A DNA stretch of 64,000 nt from the NCBI RefSeq assembly GCF_014385005.1, contig NZ_JACRSZ010000013.1, forward strand, positions 1 through 64,000, given 5' to 3'. Position 1 is the first letter of the stretch; every line of letters starts with the position of its first letter. The DNA comes from Jingyaoa shaoxingensis. GTDB lineage: Bacteria; Bacillota; Clostridia; Lachnospirales; Lachnospiraceae. Positions 54,264-60,892 of the stretch are shown piece by piece. Both the position numbers and the translations under genes were made by a program. Under the pieces are notes generated by a model. The model did no database searches, was not told where the DNA came from, and was given only the letters and a program-made list of their open reading frames with translations.

Positions 54264-54415
54264 TCTCTTATTCAGAGTGGTGGAGGTACAGAGGACCTGA
54301 GAAACCACGGCAACCCCGCACAGCGGAAGGTGCCAACCTGAGCGAGCAATCGAACAATAAGAGGATGAACTGTCATAGATGATAGAATGTCCGCTTATTC
54401 GAGCGGACATTTTTT
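54264..54415 (+). ncRNA. SAM-I riboswitch (S-box) with terminator, upstream of metK
   Basis: The aptamer spans 54264-54364: P1 CTCTTATT/AATAAGAG, conserved AGAGTGGTGGAGG, CCTGAGAAACCACGGCAACC and GTGCCAACCT. An intrinsic terminator follows at 54386-54415 (AATGTCCGCT/AGCGGACATT plus TTTTT). The 3' P1 strand AATAAG can pair with CTTATT in the terminator loop, giving the antiterminator. High SAM should thus stop metK transcription, as known for S-box RNAs. Confidence 0.95.
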
Positions 54416-54425
54416 GATGTTCGTG

Positions 54426-54465
54426 CAGATTGCGGGAGCACAAAGTGCGCAGCAATCTGATGTGC
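54426..54465. repeat. Hairpin between riboswitch terminator and metK
   Basis: CAGATTGC...GCAATCTG encloses GCAC-AAA-GTGC. It resembles other short palindromes in this window and has no clear role in the riboswitch mechanism. Confidence 0.45.
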
Positions 54466-54551
54466 ATCACATGTAGATGAATTCCTCGAGATCAGGAAAT
54501 ACCGGGCTAAGTAACTAATCATTTTTATTTTATTACGAGAGGAAAAGAAAG

Positions 54552-55739
54552 ATGGAAAGACGTTTATTTACATCCGAGTCCGTTACAGAAGGACATCCGG
54601 ACAAAATGTGTGATGCGATTTCAGATGCAATTCTGGATGCATTACTGGAACAGGATCCAATGAGCCGTGTAGCCTGCGAGACAGCTACCACAACAGGTAT
54701 GGTTCTGGTTATGGGAGAGATTACCACCAAAGCATACGTAGACATTCAGAAGATCGTACGTGAGACGATTCGTGAAATCGGTTATACCAGAGGAAAATAC
54801 GGATTTGATGCAGATACCTGTGGTGTGATCACAGCGATTGACGAACAGTCAACCGATATTGCCATGGGTGTAGACAAGGCACTGGAAGCAAAAGAAAATC
54901 AGATGTCAGATACAGAGATCGAAGCAATCGGTGCAGGAGACCAGGGTATGATGTTCGGCTATGCAACCAATGAGACCGAAGAATATATGCCATATCCTAT
55001 CGCACTGGCACACAAGCTGTCACGCCGTCTGACAGAAGTCAGAAAGAACGGTACACTGCCATATCTTCGCCCGGATGGAAAGACTCAGGTAACAGTAGAA
55101 TACGATGAAAATGACAAACCGGTAAAACTGGATGCAGTGGTATTATCCACACAGCATGACCCGGAAGTATCTCAGGAACAGATTCATGCAGATATCAAGA
55201 AATATGTATTCGATGAAATTCTGCCACAGGAAATGATCGATGAAGATACCAAGTTTTTCGTCAACCCAACAGGACGTTTCGTAATTGGCGGACCTCACGG
55301 GGACAGTGGTCTGACAGGACGTAAGATCATCGTAGATACCTACGGTGGATATGCAAGACACGGCGGTGGAGCTTTCTCCGGTAAGGATTGCACCAAGGTG
55401 GACCGTTCCGCGGCTTATGCAGCACGTTACGCAGCTAAGAACGTGGTTGCAGCAGGACTGGCAGATAAATGTGAAGTGCAGCTTTCTTATGCTATCGGTG
55501 TTGCTCAGCCTACATCCGTTATGGTAGATACTTTTGGAACCGGTAAGCTGTCTGATGAAAAGATCACTGAAATCGTACGTGAGAACTTTGATCTGCGTCC
55601 GGCTGGAATCATCAAGATGCTTGACCTGCGTCGTCCGATCTACAAGCAGACTGCAGCTTACGGACACTTCGGAAGACTGGATCTGGATCTTCCATGGGAA
55701 AAACTGGATAAAGTCGAAGATCTGAAAAAATATTTATAA
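54552..55739 (+). CDS. metK: S-adenosylmethionine synthetase
   Basis: A 395-aa cytoplasmic enzyme making SAM from methionine and ATP. It shows [23 protein letters not shown] (His of the HPDK motif), [36 protein letters not shown] and [23 protein letters not shown]. Full length. Directly controlled by the SAM-I riboswitch upstream. AGAGGA precedes ATG 54552. Confidence 0.97.
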   Translation: MERRLFTSESVTEGHPDKMCDAISDAILDALLEQDPMSRVACETATTTGMVLVMGEITTKAYVDIQKIVRETIREIGYTRGKYGFDADTCGVITAIDEQSTDIAMGVDKALEAKENQMSDTEIEAIGAGDQGMMFGYATNETEEYMPYPIALAHKLSRRLTEVRKNGTLPYLRPDGKTQVTVEYDENDKPVKLDAVVLSTQHDPEVSQEQIHADIKKYVFDEILPQEMIDEDTKFFVNPTGRFVIGGPHGDSGLTGRKIIVDTYGGYARHGGGAFSGKDCTKVDRSAAYAARYAAKNVVAAGLADKCEVQLSYAIGVAQPTSVMVDTFGTGKLSDEKITEIVRENFDLRPAGIIKMLDLRRPIYKQTAAYGHFGRLDLDLPWEKLDKVEDLKKYL

Positions 55740-55817
55740 TTATAAAATTTTGTTTAGATGAATTCAAAGCTCCTTTATGGTATACTAAATTGAGGAATAT
55801 CATAAGGGAGTTTTTTT

Positions 55818-57074
55818 ATGAAGTTAAAGACACGATTATTTATAGCGTTTGCAGCAATTCTGATTATTCCGATTATGCTGATGACGATGGTCATGCTGAC
55901 TGTGGGTAATCGCCAGTTTAAGGCATTGGAGCGGTATGCACAGAAGTATCAGACTTATCAGGAGCAGAATGAACTTGGTGTGGATGAGGAGCAGATAACA
56001 GAAGCACCTGCTCAGGACGGAGCGGAGCAGTCCTTGTTACTGCAAAGTGGCTATGGAGACGAGGATGTCCTGGCAGATGAGCTTACTGATGGATCTTCTG
56101 GGATCGTACCGGAGTTACGCAGCTTTTTATATGATATGGCAGCGATTATCATCATTATTCTTGTGGTGACGGCAGCGATCCTCATGCTGTGGATTTATGC
56201 AGGTATCAGTGTTCCATTGAATAAGCTTCGCAATGCCACACACAAGATCGCTGAAGGCAATCTGAACTTCACCATGGAAGTAACCGGAGACGATGAGATC
56301 AGTGATCTGTGCCGGGACTTTGAAGAGATGCGGAAGCGGCTTCTGGAGAGTACGGAGCAGAAGCTGGAGTATGACCAGGAGAGCAAGGAACTGATCAGCA
56401 ATATTTCCCATGATCTGAAGACCCCATTGACTGCGATTAAGGGATATGTGGAAGGAATTATGGATGGAGTGGCGGATACTCCGGAGAAGATGGATCGCTA
56501 TATCCGTACGATTTACAATAAGACCAATGATATGGACCGGCTGATCAATGAACTGAACTTTTATTCCAAGATTGAGGCAAATCGTATCCCATATACGTTT
56601 AACAAGATTAATGTGAAGGATTATTTTGAAGACTGTGTAGAAGAGATGGGAATTGAACTGGAGTCCAAGGGCTTTGCTTTTTCCTATACCAATGAAGTGG
56701 CTGACGATGTGGAAGTTATTGCAGATGCGGAACAGATTAAGAGAGTAATCAACAATATCGTCAGCAATTCAGTAAAATATATGGATAAGAGTGAGCCACG
56801 GATTGATATCCGGGTAAAAGATGTCGGGGATTTTGTACAGATAGAGATCGAGGACAATGGCCGGGGAATAGGAACGAAGGAATTGCCGAATATCTTTGAA
56901 CGGTTTTACCGGGCGGATGCATCCAGACATTCTGCGGGAGGCAGTGGTATTGGACTGTCTATTGTGAAAAAGATTATCGAAGATCATGGCGGGAAGATCT
57001 GGGCCAGCAGTACGCTGGACAAGGGAACCGTTATGTACTTTGTATTAAGAAAATATCAGGAGGTGCTGCTCTGA
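55818..57074 (+). CDS. Sensor histidine kinase (HAMP-HisKA-HATPase)
   Basis: A 418-aa membrane kinase. The first helix is at residues ~7-28, a ~70-residue extracellular acidic segment follows, then a second helix (~100-128: MAAIIIIILVVTAAILMLWIYAG), HAMP (SVPLNKLRNATHKIAEGNLNF), HisKA with SNISHDLKTPLTAIKGY (phospho-His near 197) and the ATPase boxes NNIVSNSVKYMD, DNGRGIGTKEL and GGSGIGLSIVKKI. Its stop overlaps the start of the response regulator gene, so both are made together. The signal is unknown; the type resembles cell-envelope stress kinases. Confidence 0.93.
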   Translation: MKLKTRLFIAFAAILIIPIMLMTMVMLTVGNRQFKALERYAQKYQTYQEQNELGVDEEQITEAPAQDGAEQSLLLQSGYGDEDVLADELTDGSSGIVPELRSFLYDMAAIIIIILVVTAAILMLWIYAGISVPLNKLRNATHKIAEGNLNFTMEVTGDDEISDLCRDFEEMRKRLLESTEQKLEYDQESKELISNISHDLKTPLTAIKGYVEGIMDGVADTPEKMDRYIRTIYNKTNDMDRLINELNFYSKIEANRIPYTFNKINVKDYFEDCVEEMGIELESKGFAFSYTNEVADDVEVIADAEQIKRVINNIVSNSVKYMDKSEPRIDIRVKDVGDFVQIEIEDNGRGIGTKELPNIFERFYRADASRHSAGGSGIGLSIVKKIIEDHGGKIWASSTLDKGTVMYFVLRKYQEVLL

Positions 57075-57763
57075 TGAGTAAGATTTTAATTGTAGAAGAT
57101 GAAGAAAGTATTGCGGAACTGGAGAAGGATTATCTGGAACTCAGTGGATTTCAGGTAGAGACAGAAAAGCAGGGAGATACTGGTCTGAAGCGGGCGTTGG
57201 AAGAAGACTTTGATCTGGTGATTCTGGATCTGATGCTTCCGGGAGTGGATGGATTCGAGATCTGCAAAAAGGTAAGAGAGACCAAGAATATTCCAATTCT
57301 CATGGTATCCGCCAAGAAAGATGATATTGATAAGATCCGTGGTCTGGGTATGGGAGCAGATGACTACATGACTAAGCCGTTCAGCCCAAGTGAACTGGTA
57401 GCAAGAGTCAAGGCACATCTGGCACGTTACCAGAGGCTGGTGAATTCCAATGTGAAGGAAAATGATATTGTTGAGATCCGTGGTATCAAGATCGATAAGA
57501 CTGCCAGAAGAGTCTGGATCAACGGAGAGGAGAAGAACTTTACCACCAAGGAATTTGATCTTCTGACTTTCCTTGCAGAGAATCCGAACCATGTATTCAC
57601 CAAGGAAGAACTGTTCCGGGAGATCTGGGATATGGAATCCATCGGAGATATCGCAACGGTCACTGTGCATATCAAGAAGATCCGTGAGAAGATCGAATTT
57701 GATACTGCCAAGCCGCAGTATATAGAGACTATCTGGGGTGTGGGATATCGGTTTAAGGTGTAA
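57074..57763 (+). CDS. OmpR/PhoB-family response regulator
   Basis: A 229-aa regulator with a receiver domain (ILIVEDEESIAELEKDY; phospho-Asp in LVILDLMLPGVDG near residue 52; KPFSPSELVARVKAH) and a winged-helix DNA-binding domain (FTTKEFDLLTFLAENPNHVFTKEELFREIW; TVTVHIKKIREKI; YIETIWGVGYRFKV). Partner of the kinase upstream. The last codons (GYRFKV) lie inside a 24-bp direct repeat that flanks the island at 57742-59304: insertion at this gene's 3' end left the reading frame intact. Confidence 0.94.
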   Translation: MSKILIVEDEESIAELEKDYLELSGFQVETEKQGDTGLKRALEEDFDLVILDLMLPGVDGFEICKKVRETKNIPILMVSAKKDDIDKIRGLGMGADDYMTKPFSPSELVARVKAHLARYQRLVNSNVKENDIVEIRGIKIDKTARRVWINGEEKNFTTKEFDLLTFLAENPNHVFTKEELFREIWDMESIGDIATVTVHIKKIREKIEFDTAKPQYIETIWGVGYRFKV

Positions 57764-57771
57764 TTTGTGAA
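57742..57771 (+). repeat. attL-like direct repeat
   Basis: Left copy of the 24-bp repeat; overlaps the last seven codons and stop of the response regulator gene. Confidence 0.75.
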
Positions 57772-57798
57772 TCAAAAAACTGTTTTTCATTGTATTTA

Positions 57799-57834
57799 AG
57801 CCATTCTTTAGCCTTTAAAGAGTGGCTTTTTTCT
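57799..57834 (+). terminator. Terminator downstream of the response regulator, inside the element
   Basis: AAGCCATTCTTTA pairs with TAAAGAGTGGCTT over a short loop, followed by TTTTTTC. As it lies inside the left repeat, it was brought by the element and now ends the two-component operon. Confidence 0.75.
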
Positions 57835-57836
57835 TT

Positions 57837-57846
57837 AAAAACTACC
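57837..57846 (+). repeat. Arm-type integrase site, left end
   Basis: AAAAACTACC; the same word occurs near the right end at 59105-59114 (inverted), 59115-59124 (ACTACT) and 59127-59136. Confidence 0.5.
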
Positions 57847-57894
57847 AAAATCGAAATTTATGTCGCGAACGCGTCAGGATGGAGGAATAACTTT

Positions 57895-58059
57895 ATGAAG
57901 AAAGAATTGTACAAGGAGACCGGATACCCGGGAATTAAGCAGAGAATCAGCGATAACATGTACATCGTGACGATTGATCTGGGACGTCAGCTTCGTTTGA
58001 ATAGAGTAATTTATAATGTTTGTCTTTCCTTGCGCAGGGAAAGCTATGGAATTACATAA
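57895..58059 (+). pseudogene. Tyrosine integrase, N-terminal fragment
   Basis: A GGAGG site at about 57881-57885 leads to ATG 57895 and a start like that of Firmicutes ICE/phage integrases (KKELYKETGYPGIKQR, YIVTIDLGRQ), the arm-binding N-terminal domain. After about 32 residues the match ends and an unrelated 22-residue tail reaches a stop at 58059; the catalytic domain with its R-H-R-Y residues is absent. Thus a large deletion removed most of the gene. The match is from memory of the family, not from a search. It lies next to attL, the usual place for int. Confidence 0.6.
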
Positions 58060-58190
58060 ACTATTTGAAATGTAACGAAAGGGGCAGCGTGTGTTAATTC
58101 TATATCGGTGGAACAATTGTTCAAGAACTCAAAAAATCGAATGGAAAAGCGTTACCTTTTTGAAGGTTGTGTTTGAAATGAATACAGAGA

Positions 58191-58196
58191 TATGAT
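58191..58196 (+). promoter_or_regulatory. Probable -10 box of the toxin mRNA
   Basis: TATGAT at 58191-58196 with a weak TTGTGT 18 nt upstream; start near 58203 would give an ~87-nt leader. Confidence 0.4.
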
Positions 58197-58226
58197 AAGA
58201 TTTGAAATACGGAACCCATGACAGGG

Positions 58227-58290
58227 GTGGTAGCCTCCCGAGCTTAATGACCGGCTTGCCGGAATACATAGGAAGGGAGGTGTGTAGTTA
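58227..58290 (+). promoter_or_regulatory. Translation-control leader of the toxin mRNA
   Basis: CCTCCC (58234-58239) can pair with the Shine-Dalgarno GGGAGG (58275-58280). Alternatively, CTCCCGAGC and GTGG (58227-58243) can pair with GCTTGGGAG and CCAC in the 3' UTR (58473-58488). Mutually exclusive folds like this are usual in type I toxin mRNAs. Confidence 0.5.
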
Positions 58291-58412
58291 TGACATGTGC
58301 AGATATCATCTTGATATTCATCGGGATTATCGGCTTGCTGATATCCTTTGGTACATTAGTAATTGCGTTTCTGACCTTTCTCGATAATAAGAGAAATAGC
58401 AGAAGAAAATAA
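58290..58412 (+). CDS. Putative holin-like toxin (type I toxin-antitoxin system)
   Basis: A 40-codon gene: one membrane helix (ILIFIGIIGLLISFGTLVIAFLTF in two parts, residues ~8-31), then a short basic tail DNKRNSRRK. The ISFGTLVIAFLTFLDNKR pattern is that of the Firmicutes 'putative holin-like toxin' (Hol_Tox/TxpA-like) group, membrane-acting toxins. AAGGGAGGTG lies at good distance from ATG 58290. Convergent antisense transcription and overlapping 3' ends support a type I system (TxpA/RatA, BsrG/SR4 style). A longer ORF in another frame here is spurious. It probably helped stabilise the original element. Confidence 0.78.
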   Translation: MTCADIILIFIGIIGLLISFGTLVIAFLTFLDNKRNSRRK

Positions 58413-58545
58413 AAATGCCTTACCTGTCTGCCAACAGGTAAGGCGGCGCTCGTAAGAGTGCAATAACACCTTGCTTGGGAGCATCCACTTTTGGAATGGA
58501 TACTTTCCGTTGAAAGGCATCTGTTACAGCAGATGTCTTTCTTTA
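58410..58545 (-). ncRNA. Predicted antisense antitoxin RNA
   Basis: Minus-strand promoter TTGAAT (58579-58574), 17-nt spacer, TATATT (58556-58551) would start an RNA near 58545. It would end at the stem GCCTTACCTGT/ACAGGTAAGGC (58417-58444), which on the minus strand is followed by ATTTTTATTTT. The RNA is fully complementary to the toxin mRNA 3' UTR. Confidence 0.6.
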
Positions 58546-58547
58546 TT
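58513..58547 (+). terminator. Terminator of the toxin mRNA
   Basis: AAAGGCATCTG pairs with CAGATGTCTTT (11 bp), followed by CTTTATTT. The toxin transcript therefore overlaps the predicted antisense RNA. Confidence 0.7.
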
Positions 58548-58572
58548 TAGAATATAACACAAGATAGAATAA

Positions 58573-58621
58573 TATTCAACTTACGAAAACATATTTTTGT
58601 GAGTTGAATAATTTTTTGACT
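58573..58621 (+). terminator. Long AT-rich hairpin after the toxin locus
   Basis: ATTCAACT...AGTTGAAT with AAAA/TTTT pairs inside, followed by AATTTTTTG. The left arm overlaps the antisense RNA -35 box. Confidence 0.5.
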
Positions 58622-58699
58622 TGATATAGCATCCGGCAGGATTGCAGAGATGCGTAAAAGAAATATGTCATGCTTTGCATGACGCGCATCTCGCAGCAA

Positions 58700-58721
58700 G
58701 AATGCCGAGGCATTCTTGAAA
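58700..58721. repeat. 22-bp palindromic repeat, copy 2
   Basis: Identical to 2375-2396 (GAATGCC-GA-GGCATTC-TTGAAA); upstream of the small HTH gene. Confidence 0.6.
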
Positions 58722-58755
58722 TGATAATCTGCTATTGATAGATGTGGTTATAATC

Positions 58756-58938
58756 ATGGATGTTCAGAAAGAAGAAAAGTCACTTAGAGAAAGCATGAGT
58801 ATGAACAGAAAAGAATTCTGCGAATACTTTGGCATCCCGTATTGTACAGTTACTGATTGGGAGTTTGGAAAAAGATCAATGCCAGACTACGTTTTCCGGC
58901 TTATGGAATACAAGGTAAGAGCTGAAAAAAGCTTGTAA
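58756..58938 (+). CDS. Small helix-turn-helix protein
   Basis: A 60-aa protein, SLRESMSMNRKEFCEYFGIP then YCTVTDWEFGKRSMPDYVFRLMEYKV, which is the compact HTH found in many Firmicutes mobile elements. It probably binds DNA, but there is little beyond the HTH. ATG 58756 lacks a good ribosome site; TTG 58735 would add seven residues. The gene may be the surviving end of a longer one. It lies within the decayed integrative element. Confidence 0.55.
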   Translation: MDVQKEEKSLRESMSMNRKEFCEYFGIPYCTVTDWEFGKRSMPDYVFRLMEYKVRAEKSL

Positions 58939-59104
58939 AAGATCAGGATCAGGAGCCAGTACAGCGCTGCGATAATGCTCTGGTAAAGTGCAAAGTGGGG
59001 TGTTCTTCGGAAAGTATACTATCCTCATTTGTACTTGAAAAAGGGAAATAATACAGACGCTTGCGGAGCACTTTCTGAAAAACGTGAAATTTGATGAAAA
59101 TTCT

Positions 59105-59136
59105 GGTAGTTTTTAAAAACTACTGCAAAAACTACC
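59105..59136. repeat. Arm-type integrase sites, right end
   Basis: Three AAAAACTAC(C/T) words: 59105-59114 (inverted), 59115-59124 and 59127-59136, the first two back to back as a palindrome. A fourth is at the left end (57837). Confidence 0.5.
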
Positions 59137-59274
59137 AAAGGACCTACAAAAACAAAAAAGGTTAAAGAGTCGATTAGAAAAATATAAAAGGAAAAAAGCG
59201 GAATTCTTCCCATAAATAAAGGGGTTTTCCAAGGAAAAATATGGTAAAAAGAGGGATTCCGGGGTGGTCCGAAC

Positions 59275-59304
59275 GGGATATCGGTTTAAGGTGTAATTCG
59301 TGAA
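59275..59304 (+). repeat. attR-like direct repeat
   Basis: Right copy of the response-regulator 3' end sequence, including the duplicated stop codon region GGTGTAATT. Confidence 0.75.
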
Positions 59305-59333
59305 AGACACGGCGGAATAAAAGACTGGAAAAT

Positions 59334-59558
59334 ATGAATAAAACAGAACGAAAACGTATCAGAGAACAACAGGTAGTAGAGAAAATGACTTCTCTGTACT
59401 GCAGAAAAAATCACAGAAAGAATGATAATGGGCAGATGAGAGAAGAGATTCGGAAAGTTATGCGATTTTCAGGACTGAGAAGGCTGTTGTATTATCCGGG
59501 AATGACTGTCTGGCATCTGGCTTGCAACATTCGGGAAAGAAGCATAGATCCCACATAA
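59334..59558 (+). CDS. YgbA-like (nitrous oxide-stimulated promoter family) protein, shortened
   Basis: A 74-aa protein with both ends of the YgbA_NO family: KRIREQQVVEKMTSLYCRKNHR at the N-terminus and EEIRKVMRFSGLRRLLYYPGMTVWHL at the C-terminus. Typical members have about 35 more residues between them with several cysteines (CxxC and CxxCxxHC-like); here only KNDNGQMR remains, so the metal-binding part is gone and one Cys is left. Probably an in-frame deletion derivative. Its 3' end overlaps the convergent gene by 90 nt. First gene beyond the integrative element. Confidence 0.7.
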   Translation: MNKTERKRIREQQVVEKMTSLYCRKNHRKNDNGQMREEIRKVMRFSGLRRLLYYPGMTVWHLACNIRERSIDPT

Positions 59559-60383
59559 GGTATCGATACCTGAGGAATGCCCAATGCCAGAGAATGCTTG
59601 ATAAATCTGTTCGGCAGTGATCTCCGAACTCAGCAGCAGATGTATTGGGATGCTGAATTGACCAAGTGCAGCACAGTGCAGAAAAGCAGCACTGATCTCA
59701 TTAGTACGGTTCAGATGTGAGCAGATCTTTTTCTCAAGAATCTGCCGGAAGTTATCAGATTTAACCGTAAGAATTTGAGATGACACAGATGAAGACATCC
59801 GCAGCCCTGCAAGGAATCCACACAGAAAGTCATCACCACTTGGAGTCAGCCCAATGCCAAGTCCGATCAGTCGACACAAAGTATCAGCCATTTTGGCAGA
59901 GTCACCAATTGCCTGACGGAATTGCAGCAGGATGGTTTGGACGGCGTTCATATAGAGTGATTCTTCCGCGAGATCCGGTTGATTCAAAATAAGCTCCACA
60001 CCACGCATATGGGGTGGCAGATCTGAGTTTTCCGCCATGGCAATTGCCTGGCGGATTTTTTTATGCAGATTTTCTGTATAGACATGGGAAGATAGCTTTC
60101 TGGCAGAAAGAAAAAGATCCTGACGGGAAGTATGTTCTGTCTTTAATGTAACGGACAGTGTTTTACGGGCAGCAAAAGGCAATTCTGCCAGTTCCCCTTC
60201 CGTACAGGCCGTAATCATGCTGATGGGAGAAAGGACAGAACCGCGTGGCTGGAGGGTCAGCAACTGATTTCCTGCTTTCAGATTCACAGCTTTCCGATAA
60301 ATGGAGTGAACGATGGGGGTAGCAGGTGTATGTTTCAAAATGTCAAATGCGTATTCAGACGCCTGTAAAATAGTAAGCTGCAT
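59469..60383 (-). CDS. DUF2877 (AllH-like) protein
   Basis: A 304-aa cytoplasmic protein with the DUF2877/AllH signature GIGLTPSGDDFLCGFLAGLR near residues 190-210 and GIGHSSGIDTLCGIYASF near the C-terminus. AllH works with AllF/AllG in oxamate carbamoyl transfer of allantoin breakdown; here no allantoin gene is near, so the role is open. AGGAG precedes ATG 60383. The 3' 90 nt overlap the YgbA-like gene on the other strand. Confidence 0.82.
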   Translation of the reverse strand: MQLTILQASEYAFDILKHTPATPIVHSIYRKAVNLKAGNQLLTLQPRGSVLSPISMITACTEGELAELPFAARKTLSVTLKTEHTSRQDLFLSARKLSSHVYTENLHKKIRQAIAMAENSDLPPHMRGVELILNQPDLAEESLYMNAVQTILLQFRQAIGDSAKMADTLCRLIGLGIGLTPSGDDFLCGFLAGLRMSSSVSSQILTVKSDNFRQILEKKICSHLNRTNEISAAFLHCAALGQFSIPIHLLLSSEITAEQIYQAFSGIGHSSGIDTLCGIYASFPNVASQMPDSHSRIIQQPSQS

Positions 60384-60414
60384 AGGAGGACTCCTGTTTA
60401 AATTAAAAACTTTC

Positions 60415-60454
60415 GTATTTGTTCAGTACCTTCACAATGGTTCTGAACAGTTAC
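60415..60454. repeat. GTAACTGTTCAG... palindromic repeat, copy 3 (inverted)
   Basis: Reverse complement reads GTAACTGTTCAGAACC... ...AAGGTACTGAACAAATAC, like the copies at 38976 and 54217. Upstream of the DUF2877 gene. Confidence 0.5.
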
Positions 60455-60525
60455 AAACTTTCTATTATCATATCAGATGAAAATCATAATGAAAAGTCAT
60501 GAAAAAAAGAAACAGAAAAATGAAT

Positions 60526-60554
60526 TGACAAAAAAATAACAACAGTGTTATTAT
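60526..60554 (+). promoter_or_regulatory. Promoter of the cobalamin-riboswitch operon
   Basis: TTGACA (60526-60531), 17-nt spacer, TATTAT (60549-60554), about 25 nt before the aptamer. Confidence 0.8.
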
Positions 60555-60574
60555 ATTAACCATGGAAAACTTAA

Positions 60575-60870
60575 TATATGCATACCAGGTGAAAGATAAG
60601 GATAGCTTCTTTACCTTTGCGAAAAAGAGGGAATCAGGTGAAAAGCCTGAACGAACTGGTCACTGTAAACAGGAAATATGCCTTTAGAATCCATTGCATA
60701 AAATCGAAATATGTGAGAAGGAAAAGGTACGTGATGATCTGTGAGTCAGGAAACCTGCCTGGTATGAGATGTGCTCCAGATACAGCATAAACATCAAAAG
60801 ACTATGAGGAATTTCGATAACAGCTCATAGTCTGTTTGGGTATGCTTGTGTTTGCGAACACAGGCTTTTT
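60575..60870 (+). ncRNA. Cobalamin (AdoCbl-type) riboswitch with intrinsic terminator
   Basis: Conserved blocks are clear: GAGGGAATCAGGTGAAAAG, CCTGAACGAACTGGTCACTGTAA, and the B12-box-like GTGAGTCAGGAAACCTGCC. CATACCAGG (60581-60589) pairs with CCTGGTATG (60758-60766) to close the aptamer. The expression platform has AGACTATGAG/CTCATAGTCT (about 60800-60834) and a terminator GCTTGTGTT/AACACAGGC plus eight T's (60844-60872). Cobalamin should thus lower transcription of the dehydrogenase-hdrBCA genes, as is usual for this class. Confidence 0.92.
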
Positions 60871-60892
60871 TTTATTTCATAGGAGGAAGAAT

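Larger units (their letters stand above)
57742..59304. mobile_element. Decayed integrative element (about 1.5 kb) at the 3' end of the response regulator gene
   Basis: The ends are direct repeats of GGGATATCGG-TTTAAGGTGT-AATT (57742-57765 and 59275-59298, 24/24 identical, 29/30 including GTGAA). Inside are an integrase stub with its ribosome site, arm-type repeats near both ends, a type I toxin locus and a small HTH gene. The layout is that of an ICE or prophage integrated by a tyrosine recombinase at a gene 3' end, then reduced by deletion. Confidence 0.75.

Noticed and set aside
57790..57894. Longer start for the integrase fragment
   Set aside because: The region covers a terminator and an arm-type site; the ribosome site and family start fit ATG 57895.
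58202..58387. 61-codon ORF over the toxin region
   Set aside because: Lies in a different frame from the 40-codon toxin, includes its leader, has no ribosome site and no recognisable protein.
60836..60892. Upstream start for the LDH/MDH-like gene
   Set aside because: Those codons form the riboswitch terminator hairpin and T-run; AGGAGG sits before ATG 60893.
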